From CAKZLS01 sp963701445 (GTDB taxonomy: Bacteria > Pseudomonadota > Alphaproteobacteria > Rhodospirillales > Defluviicoccaceae), in assembly GCA_963701445.1 (NCBI GenBank), contig CAVPAM010000028.1:1-64000 (forward strand): a DNA stretch of 64,000 nt. Reading direction: 5' to 3'. This document shows, piece after piece, positions 57,158 to 64,000 of the stretch. A program made the position numbers and the translations under genes. Under the pieces are notes generated by a model. It had not been told where the DNA came from and did no database searches. It saw only the letters and a list, made by a program, of their open reading frames with translations. Each line of letters opens with the position of its first letter. Positions within the stretch are counted from its first letter, which is position 1.

Positions 57158-57997
57158 TCATATCTCGTCCTGCACCTGGGCATACGAGATCATCGCGAAC
57201 AGGAGGCTGCCGCCCACCACGTTGCCGAGGAACGTCGGCAGGACAAAGCCGACGAGCATGTCCGTCACCGCCAGGCCGCCGTGAAGGGTCAGCCAGAAGG
57301 CTTCCACGGAGCCGGCGATGATGTGGGTGAAATCGCCGAGCGCGATGAGGTAGGTTAGAAGGACAATGGCGACGATTTCGCCGCCCCCGCTCCTGCAGTT
57401 CGGCAGGACCCAGACCATGACCGCGATCAGCCAGCCGGCGACGATCCCCCGCCAGAACTTGTCGACGGGGTCCAGGCTCACCAGGTGATGGGCGATGTCG
57501 TCGAAGGCGGTCCTGACCTCCGGCGAGAACAGGCCGTCCACGCCGCAGAACGCCGCGAACAGGAACGCTCCGACCATGTTGGCGGCGAAGACGATGCCCC
57601 AAAGCCGGAGCATGCACCCGAGGTTGACGATGGATTTTTCCGCCATCACCGGCAGAACGGCGGTAATGGTGTTTTCCGTGAACAACTGCTGGCGCGCGAG
57701 CACGACGATCAGAAATCCCACGGAATAGCCGAGGTTCTCCACCAGCGGGCGCCATTCGGCGGCGGGCAGGTGGGCCCGTAGGAGTGCCTCCGCGACCATC
57801 GAAAAACCGATGCACAGGCCGGCCGCGACGCCGGACCACCACAGACCCGAGGCGGGGCGGACAAGCTCCGCCTCTCCTTCCTTTCTGATGATCTCGTAAA
57901 GCATGGGGACACGGGGCCGCACGCGCTCCTTCACGTCGGCCTGCTCGCTGTCGGTCAGCTTGTGATTGGTCTCGGTTTCGTCCTTGCGCGTGTTCAT
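57158..57997 (-). CDS. formate/nitrite transporter family channel (YfdC-like)
   Basis: The 279-residue protein has six membrane helices of the FNT pentameric channel fold, with VLARQQLFTENTITAVLPVM and IALGDFTHIIAGSVEAFWLT, and a charged N-terminal tail of ~50 residues (KDETETNHKLTDSEQADVKE). The longer tail and the sequence of the narrow filter are closer to YfdC than to FocA, so the ion is uncertain. The start at 57997 is chosen at MNTRKDETETN. It is convergent with the dps-like gene. Confidence 0.85.
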   Translation of the reverse strand: MNTRKDETETNHKLTDSEQADVKERVRPRVPMLYEIIRKEGEAELVRPASGLWWSGVAAGLCIGFSMVAEALLRAHLPAAEWRPLVENLGYSVGFLIVVLARQQLFTENTITAVLPVMAEKSIVNLGCMLRLWGIVFAANMVGAFLFAAFCGVDGLFSPEVRTAFDDIAHHLVSLDPVDKFWRGIVAGWLIAVMVWVLPNCRSGGGEIVAIVLLTYLIALGDFTHIIAGSVEAFWLTLHGGLAVTDMLVGFVLPTFLGNVVGGSLLFAMISYAQVQDEI

Positions 57998-58289
57998 GCG
58001 TGCTCCCGGAATCGTGTGCTGTCCAGGCGGCCGCGGGCCGCTTCGTGCCGGGCCTGACGGTCCGGCTGCCGCGGGGCGCGGCGGGCGAGTTGCCGGGAAC
58101 TTGGCGGTGCCGGCTGAGTTTACAATACGAAACCCCAACCCGCGTCGCTTTGTTCCAATCCGCGGCGCGGGTCTTCCCGTGCCGCAAATGAAGGAGGCCC
58201 CGGTGACTCAGGACCCTCGCAGCAAATCCAACACAAAGATCTGAGCCGGTGGCGAACTTCACCAGACCGCCGAGGCCGGTGGCTCGGTC

Positions 58290-59651
58290 ATGACGACCCA
58301 ACAGGGAACGCCGATTTCCGACGATCAGAACTCCCTGAAAGCGGGCGCGCGCGGCCCGACCCTGCTGGAAGATTTCGTCCTCCGCGAAAAGATTTTCCAT
58401 TTCGATCACGAGCGTATTCCGGAGCGTGTGGTTCATGCCCGGGGGTATGGGGCGCACGGCTATTTCGAGACCTATGAATCCCTGTCGGATCTCACCAGGG
58501 CGGACGTCTTCGCCCGCGCCGGCGAGCGGGTCCCGGCCTTCGTGCGGTTCTCCACCGTCGCCGGAAACAAGGGCTCCGCCGACCTGGCCCGCGATGTCCG
58601 GGGGTCGCCGTCAAGCTGTATACGAACGAAGGAAACTGGGACATCGTCGGCAATAATATCCCGGTGTTCTTCATTCAGGACGCCATCAAGTTTCCGGATC
58701 TCATTCATGCCGCCAAGGCGGCGCCGGACCGGGGCTTTCCGCAGGCGCAGACGGCCCACGACAACTTCTGGGACTTCATCTCGCTGACGCCGGAAAGCAT
58801 GAACATGGTCATGTGGATCATGTCGGACCGCGCCATTCCCCGCTCCTTCCGGTTCATGGAAGGCTTCGGCGTCCACACCTTCCGGCTGGTCAACGCCGAC
58901 GGCAAGTTGCATTTCGTCAAGTTCCACTGGAAGCCGAAACTGGGCGTCCAGTCGGTGGTGTGGAACGAGGCCCTCAAGCTCAATGGCGCCGACCCGGATT
59001 TCCACCGCCGCGACCTCTGGGACGCCATCGAGAAGGGCGACGGCGCCGACCGAGACCGGCGGGCGGAAGGTCCGTGTCCGATCCGAGACCTTCGCCGACC
59101 ACTACAGTCAGGTCCGCCCGTTCTACGTGAGCCAGGCCGGGGTCGAACAGGCGCACATGGCGGCGACGCCGACCTTCGAACTGAGCAAGGTGAAAAAGGT
59201 CGCCATTCGCGAGCGCGTCGTGTCTCATCTGCTCAACATCGACGACGGGTTGGCGCAAAGGGTCGCCGCTGGCCTTGGCATCAAGAACATGCCGGCGCCG
59301 GCCGATGCCGCCATGCCGACACGGACCGATCTGCCGCCCTCGCCGGCTCTCAGCATCGTCGGCAACTGCCCCGGCACCTTCCGGGGCCGCAAGCTCGGCG
59401 TGCTGGTGACCGACGGCAGCGACGCCGGTCTGGTGAGCGCGTTCAGCGCCGCCGTCCAGGCCGAGGGCGCCATGATCGAGTTCGTCGCGCCCACGGCCGG
59501 CCGCGTCACGGCCAGCGACGGCTCGTCCATCGACGCGGATCACAAGGTGGACGGCGGCCCCTCGGTCCTGTTCGACGCCGTGGCGATCTTGCCGTCGGCG
59601 GACGGGGCCCGGGCGTTGACGGCGGGACTTCGGCGGCGATTTCAGCCTTAA
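58290..59651 (+). pseudogene. katE: large-subunit catalase (KatE-like) pseudogene with internal deletion
   Basis: The N-terminus (GPTLLEDFVLREKIFHFDHE, then RIPERVVHARGYGAHGYFET) has the catalytic His in VVHARG. Near 58610 the frame shifts, and the next part (FFIQDAIKFPDLIHAAKAAP, RFMEGFGVHTFRLVNADGKL) runs to about 59045. There, after DLWDAIEKGD, roughly 150-200 residues are missing, including the proximal-Tyr heme motif; reading resumes in a third frame with RVRSETFADHYSQVRPFYVS. The flavodoxin-like C-terminal domain (GVLVTDGSDAGLVSAF) is cut short. It cannot bind heme normally. Confidence 0.88.
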
Positions 59652-60361
59652 GGCAGCGGCTCGTCCCTTCCCTTGGCGATGCGCAACCCACCGACCAGTC
59701 TTTCCATGCCGGGGGTTCGCGTCGTGCCCCGCGACAGAACGCGGTCGGGTGTCGCGTCGTCGCTGTAGAAGCGGCGGTTCAGGTCCTCGTCCCATGCCAG
59801 CCGCCAGCCCTCCGACGGCGTGGGGGCATTGATCACGCCCTGACCCCCCTGGACATCGACAAATGCCAGAACGTCGGCGATCGCGGTGACTTGCGCGCGG
59901 GCACCGATATCGGTGGTGATGGACGCGACGCGAAGCCCGTCGGCGCCGCCGATGGTCGCCGAGCCGTCCTTCAAACGCCGAACCGCGTCAACGTTCATGG
60001 CCATCAGGATAACGCCGCCCGCCGGTATGGCGCCCTCGGTTCGTGCTCGGGTTGCCCGGAAGAACGCGGGATCGCTCCAGGCGCCCCGGGCACCGTCGTG
60101 GACCACGACGACGGCCGGCCGCCCGGGTTCGCGCGGCGCGGAGTACGGCGGCAGAACAATGACGGCATCCGCCCGCCGGATGTTGGCCCGGAACTCCGTC
60201 CTGAACGGACCGCCATCCAGATCCTCGACCGTCGCCCGCGCCGCCTCGACGATGTTGTGGGGCTCCGCCATGCCGGCCATGGCGCCGCCGCCCAAACCCG
60301 TCGCCGTGGCGGACGCGAGGATCGCTCCGCCCAGCAGCATTTCATGTAATCGCGTCTGCAT
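59648..60361 (-). CDS. SYLF (Ysc84)-domain lipid-binding-like protein, exported
   Basis: The 237-residue protein has a signal-like N-terminus (LLGGAILASATATGLGGGAM) and a SYLF domain (about 45-195): AARATVEDLDGGPFRTEFRA, VVVHDGARGAWSDPAFF, VILMAMNVDAVRRLKDG and VASITTDIGARAQVTAI. SYLF domains bind phosphoinositides in eukaryotes; bacterial ones are exported proteins of unknown role. The start at 60361 follows GGAG; ATG 60382 lacks this. It is convergent with the catalase relic. Confidence 0.75.
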   Translation of the reverse strand: MQTRLHEMLLGGAILASATATGLGGGAMAGMAEPHNIVEAARATVEDLDGGPFRTEFRANIRRADAVIVLPPYSAPREPGRPAVVVVHDGARGAWSDPAFFRATRARTEGAIPAGGVILMAMNVDAVRRLKDGSATIGGADGLRVASITTDIGARAQVTAIADVLAFVDVQGGQGVINAPTPSEGWRLAWDEDLNRRFYSDDATPDRVLSRGTTRTPGMERLVGGLRIAKGRDEPLP

Positions 60362-60407
60362 GTGCCGATCTCCTTTATCCATCGCAATGGCAGCGCTATC
60401 GGATCAT

Positions 60408-62729
60408 TCAGGTTTCCGCCGACGATACCATCCGCCGGTTCGGCCATGGGTCGTCCCGGCCGGCGCCTTGGCGCGGGCCGGGCGCCGCCGCCTCTCCGTC
60501 TCCGTCGATGGTCTCGATGCGCGCCGGCGGGGCGTCGCCGTTCTTGTCCACGCCGAAGTAGATCGTCTGGTGCGGAAACGGGATCTCGATGCCCAGTTCG
60601 TCGAACCGCCGCTTCATGCGCCGGTTGAACGCTCGCCCGACGGACCACTGCTGGATCGGCTTGGTCTTGATGCGGGCCTTGATGATCACCGCCGAGTCGG
60701 CGAACTGATCCACTCCCAGCACCTCCAGCGGCTCGAGGATTTTCGACGCGAATTCGGGTTCCCGCCGCATCTCCTCGACGATCTCCTTGATGACCTCCGT
60801 CACCTGATCGGTGTCCTCGCGGTAGGCGACGCCGACGTCGAGGAGATAGTACGAAAAGTCCTTGGTCATATTGGTCACGGTTTCAACCGAACTGAACGGA
60901 ATGGTGTGGAGATTTCCGCCGAGGTCGCGGAGGCGGATGGTGCGGATGGAGATGCTCTCCACCAGGCCGCCCGTGCCCGCCACGTTGACCACGTCGCCCA
61001 CCGCGACGGCGTCCTCGAACAGGATGAAGGCGCCGTTGATGACGTCCTGCACGAGCTTCTGCGCGCCGAACCCGACGGCCAGCCCGATGACGCCGGCGCC
61101 GGCCAGCAGCGGTCCGATACTCACGCCGAGTTCCGCGAGCACCATCAGGGCGACGATCACGCCGAGCGCGATGAACGCGATCCGGCGCAGCAAGGGAAGC
61201 AGGGTGCGGGCCCGGGCACTGCGCTCGATCACCGCGCCGCCGGCATCTCGGGGCGTGAGGTAATGCTCGATGGCGAGGGTCACCAGTTCCCACACCACCG
61301 CGGCCGCGACCAGAATGAGCCCGATGTTCATCAGGCTGCCGACGAACGTCTGTCCCACCGGCTGGTTGATCCAGCCCAGGATGTCCACGCTCCACGCCTG
61401 CAGCACCACGATCAGCCCGGTCAGCACGACACCCGCCCGCAGGACCCAGGACACCACCGGCGCCGACCGCGCCACGTGATCGCGCCACGGCGCGCCTGTC
61501 GAGCCCGGCTCGTCGGCGCCGATCCACCCGCGCAGGCGCTTGGGGCCGAGCGCGGAGACGAGGGCGAGCACCACGCCGAGGACGAGCAGCGTCAAAGCGC
61601 TCGCCCGGGCCACCAGAACGAAGGCGTCCTCCACGTCGAGCAGCCAGACGGCGAAGACGCCGATGACATAGGCGACGGCGAAGACCGGCCAGAGCGAGGC
61701 GACCTGGGCGCGCCATCCGGCTTCGCCGGTGTCGCCCTCCGTACCCCCGGTCCCCTGCGTCCGGATCCACCGCTCGACCGGATGCCGGGTCCGGAATATG
61801 AACCGCACCGCCATGATGGCCAGGGTCAGGCCGGTGAGCAGGCCGAGAATGTCCACGGCGTCGCCGCTCCATTTCAGCAGGGCGGCGGCCTCGATGGCGA
61901 AGTAGCCGAACACGGCGACGGCGGCGAACCGCCTCGCCCACACCAGCACGAGCGACGACGTGCCGTCGCTCCACGGCACCAGTCTTAGCGACGGCGCGGC
62001 GGGCGCGGTCAACGCCCGCCCGAGGGCGACAATGGCGCGGAACACGACGTAGGCGTTGAGCCAGCTTATGGCCAGGATATCGAAGGTTCGGGTCAACTCG
62101 ACGGCGGTCAGCGCGCCGTAGGTCGCCGCGGCGAACGCGGCAAGCGGCAACAGGTCGAGAACCGTGCGCCCGGTCAACCAAAGGACTCGCTTGGCCAGGG
62201 TCCGGGAAGCCCCGTGCTCCAGCCGGCGGCGCGGCACCGTCAGCAGCCCGCGCGCGGCCCATTCGGCGGCCAGCCCGGCAAACAGAACGATGCCCACCTG
62301 AACGGCGAGATCGACGAGCCGCTGCCTCGTCTCCGGATCGGCCAGGTCGTCCGCGATGGCGTCGACCCATCCGCCGGCATTCGCGAACATGTCCGGCACG
62401 GCTCGGAGGGGGGCGCCCAGCGCGTCCGCCGCCGCCGCCAAAGTCGAGATCATCCGCGCGCCGAGCCCGTCCGCTTCCGCAGGCTGCTCCGACGCCTGCT
62501 GGGCGGCGATCAGCGCCTCGATTTGGGAGATCAATTGCTGGCGCCGTTCCGGGTCCTCCAGCGTCTTGGCAAGCGACTGGAGGTTTTCCACCGAGGCCGC
62601 GGGCTTGTCGGCCGGGGTGTTTCCCGCCTGCCCTGACGGCGATGCCGTCTGCCCGTGGGCGACGGCGGAGACCGCCAACGCAACAACAAGTGCGATGGCG
62701 CCAACCATCGCGCGAAGTCTCAAGATCAT
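60408..62729 (-). CDS. mechanosensitive channel, MscS family (YbiO-like, large)
   Basis: The 773-residue protein has a signal peptide (residues 1-28), a periplasmic coiled region (ENLQSLAKTLEDPERRQQLI), about ten membrane helices, and a C-terminal MscS domain: SIGPLLAGAGVIGLAVGFGA as the pore helix, then VQDVINGAFILFEDAVAVGD and the beta/C-terminal cytosolic part to ~755. The layout resembles E. coli YbiO. Such channels open under hypo-osmotic shock. The start at 62729 follows GGAG by 7 nt; upstream starts up to 62972 are in unlikely sequence. Confidence 0.9.
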   Translation of the reverse strand: MILRLRAMVGAIALVVALAVSAVAHGQTASPSGQAGNTPADKPAASVENLQSLAKTLEDPERRQQLISQIEALIAAQQASEQPAEADGLGARMISTLAAAADALGAPLRAVPDMFANAGGWVDAIADDLADPETRQRLVDLAVQVGIVLFAGLAAEWAARGLLTVPRRRLEHGASRTLAKRVLWLTGRTVLDLLPLAAFAAATYGALTAVELTRTFDILAISWLNAYVVFRAIVALGRALTAPAAPSLRLVPWSDGTSSLVLVWARRFAAVAVFGYFAIEAAALLKWSGDAVDILGLLTGLTLAIMAVRFIFRTRHPVERWIRTQGTGGTEGDTGEAGWRAQVASLWPVFAVAYVIGVFAVWLLDVEDAFVLVARASALTLLVLGVVLALVSALGPKRLRGWIGADEPGSTGAPWRDHVARSAPVVSWVLRAGVVLTGLIVVLQAWSVDILGWINQPVGQTFVGSLMNIGLILVAAAVVWELVTLAIEHYLTPRDAGGAVIERSARARTLLPLLRRIAFIALGVIVALMVLAELGVSIGPLLAGAGVIGLAVGFGAQKLVQDVINGAFILFEDAVAVGDVVNVAGTGGLVESISIRTIRLRDLGGNLHTIPFSSVETVTNMTKDFSYYLLDVGVAYREDTDQVTEVIKEIVEEMRREPEFASKILEPLEVLGVDQFADSAVIIKARIKTKPIQQWSVGRAFNRRMKRRFDELGIEIPFPHQTIYFGVDKNGDAPPARIETIDGDGEAAAPGPRQGAGRDDPWPNRRMVSSAET

Positions 62730-62901
62730 GCAAGCGCTCCTGATCACACTCATGGGAAATGCGTCGAGGACACAACGCTCCCGCGCGCCGTTTTGTTCCT
62801 GCCCATTGCCGGCGGGCATGGAACCGCTTCCGTCGCCGGGCGTTAACCTCGTTGACATCGACCGGTATCTTGATTGGAAATCATGGATATGGAGGCATAC
62901 G

Positions 62902-63075
62902 ATGGCCGACCATCGCCAAACCATCCGGACACTCCACCGGCACGACTGGCACGGTCCGGAAGATTGGGTCAAGTCGCTGGACGACCTGTCCCGCCTGTCC
63001 GACTCGGAAATCGCGCGGATCTACGAGGACGATATCGCCCGGCCCGCCGCCAACCAGAATTGGCGACTGGATTGA
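62902..63075 (+). CDS. small hypothetical protein, 57 aa
   Basis: The frame MADHRQTIRTLHRHDWHGPE then DWVKSLDDLSRLSDSEIARI is preceded by GGAGG with 7-nt spacing and uses GC-rich codons. It is divergent from the MscS gene. I do not recognise it. A 7-bp stem (63076-63082/63102-63108) directly follows the stop. Confidence 0.55.
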   Translation: MADHRQTIRTLHRHDWHGPEDWVKSLDDLSRLSDSEIARIYEDDIARPAANQNWRLD

Positions 63076-63214
63076 CTTCCCGGTGTCGCGGCGCGCGCCG
63101 GCGGGAAGGCGTCGGGCATCCAGGGTATCGGCTTGACAGCCCTGGGGCTCGAGACGGACATTGAACGCCAATCGCCCGGGTACGGACCCGGGGCGGCGAC
63201 ATCGGCGGGGGGTC

Positions 63215-64000
63215 ATGGAAAACAACGTAAAACGCATCGAACACCCGGCGTACGCGCTGTCGAGCGCCGACGTTCTGAGCGCCCTACGACGTGTCCCGGG
63301 AGGAGGGCCTGACGGACGCCGAGGCCGAGGAGCGGCGCCAGCAGTACGGCCCCAACCGGCTTCGAGAGTCCGAGCAGAAATCCTGGCGGCGGATTCTTTA
63401 CGAGCAGTTCACCAGCCTCGTCGTCATCCTGTTGCTGATCGCGTCGGTCACCGCGATGGCATTCGGCCAGATCGTCGAGGGCATCGCCATCGCCGCCGCG
63501 CTGGTGATCAACGCGGCCATCGGTTTCGTCACCGAATACAAGGCGCTGCAGTCCATGGAGGCGCTCCGCCGCATCGGCCAGGTCGACGCGCTGGTCCGTC
63601 GCGGCGGCGAGACGCGCGAGGTGCCGGCCGACGCCCTCGTGCCGGGCGATATCGTGCTGCTGACCGAGGGCGAGGTGGTTCCCGCCGACCTGCGGCTGCT
63701 GTCGACGGAAAATCTCCAGGCCAACGAATCCGCCCTCACCGGAGAGTCCGTGCCCGTGGACAAGACGACGGAGCCGCTCGAAGGCGACGAAGCGCCGCTC
63801 GCCGAGCGATCCAACATGGTGTTCAGCGGCACCTCCGTCTCGCGAGGCGCCGCCGAGTGTGTGGTCGTGGCCACCGGCATGGACACCGAGATTGGCCGCA
63901 TCTCACGGTTGGTGGAGGGCGCGGAGGATACCGCCACACCGCTGGAACGACGCCTCGAGCGCCTCGGCCAGAAGCTGATCTACGTCGTTATCGCCGTCGG
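63215..64000 (+). CDS. P-type cation-transporting ATPase, N-terminal part (window edge, frameshifted)
   Basis: ATG 63215 reads MENNVKRIEHPAYALSSADV, then near 63285 one base is missing and the sense continues YDVSREEGLTDAEAEERRQQ and GPNRLRESEQKSW, the cation ATPase N-domain. The next parts have two membrane helices, the A-domain with LVPGDIVLLTEGEVVPADLR and the TGESVPVDK motif, as in P2-type Ca2+/Mg2+ pumps. The phosphorylation site lies outside the window. The ion cannot be stated. The frameshift may be a sequencing error, since the rest is well conserved. Confidence 0.85.
   Translation, partial: MENNVKRIEHPAYALSSADVLSALRRVPGGGPDGRRGRGAAPAVRPQPASRVRAEILAADSLRAVHQPRRHPVADRVGHRDGIRPDRRGHRHRRRAGDQRGHRFRHRIQGAAVHGGAPPHRPGRRAGPSRRRDARGAGRRPRAGRYRAADRGRGGSRRPAAAVDGKSPGQRIRPHRRVRARGQDDGAARRRRSAARRAIQHGVQRHLRLARRRRVCGRGHRHGHRDWPHLTVGGGRGGYRHTAGTTPRAPRPEADLRRYRRR

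Noticed and set aside
63398..63937. 179-residue minus-strand ORF at the window end
   Set aside because: Shadow of the P-type ATPase on the plus strand, whose A-domain motifs are clear.

Overview
The window is GC-rich DNA with genes on both strands. An AhcY of alphaproteobacterial type, a complete single-strand ccmABCDEFGHI operon, three bacteriohemerythrins and the housekeeping run prs-rplY-pth-ychF together suggest a free-living, respiring alphaproteobacterium, perhaps of the Rhodospirillales. That placement is inference from gene content.

Layout. 1-4548 is a mobile-element pile-up: an ISAs1-family element (445-4011) is split by two IS630-family elements and abuts a truncated IS481-family remnant whose end runs into the last codons of ampD. 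4534-9286 holds ampD, an EamA transporter, a DjlA-like co-chaperone, a DUF3750 protein and a frameshifted bile-acid-type symporter. 9576-14190 is ahcY, then a methyltransferase, a GlxA-type regulator and a broken FAD oxidoreductase, closed by a second, diverged copy of the ahcY 3' end; this looks like an inserted segment. 14247-19774 holds two peptidoglycan-recycling genes (an Mpl/MurC-like ligase and an LD-carboxypeptidase) and a single-chain restriction-modification enzyme. 19981-30218 is mostly housekeeping: a dienelactone hydrolase, two hotdog thioesterases, ychF-pth-rplY-prs, an M24 protein, pgeF, three hemerythrins and a PLP dehydratase.

30297-44714 is the accessory core. It contains a two-gene operon coding for a triple-TIR-like protein and a STAND ATPase fused to WD40 repeats (a candidate immune or conflict system), an SLC13-type permease, an orphan DUF4157 (eCIS-core) protein, and a 4.1-kb FG-GAP/CBM60 repeat gene with many frameshifts. 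44715-46435 has no convincing gene but carries two copies of a ~370-bp repeat. 46436-53437 is the cytochrome c maturation operon, preceded by a likely small RNA (53584-53692). 54116-64000 is stress-related: a 2-hydroxyacid dehydrogenase with an in-frame TGA, a Dps-like protein lacking two iron ligands, an FNT channel, a catalase pseudogene, a SYLF protein, an MscS-type channel and the start of a P-type ATPase.

Caution. One-base frameshifts recur in otherwise well-conserved genes, several of them in or beside G or C runs (about 3540, 28504 and 31008; others near 8722, 31217, 32279, 32650-32715, 48070, 58610 and 63285). Some 'broken' genes here may therefore be sequencing or assembly errors. 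The internal deletion in the catalase and the TGA at 54224 are of another kind and more likely real.
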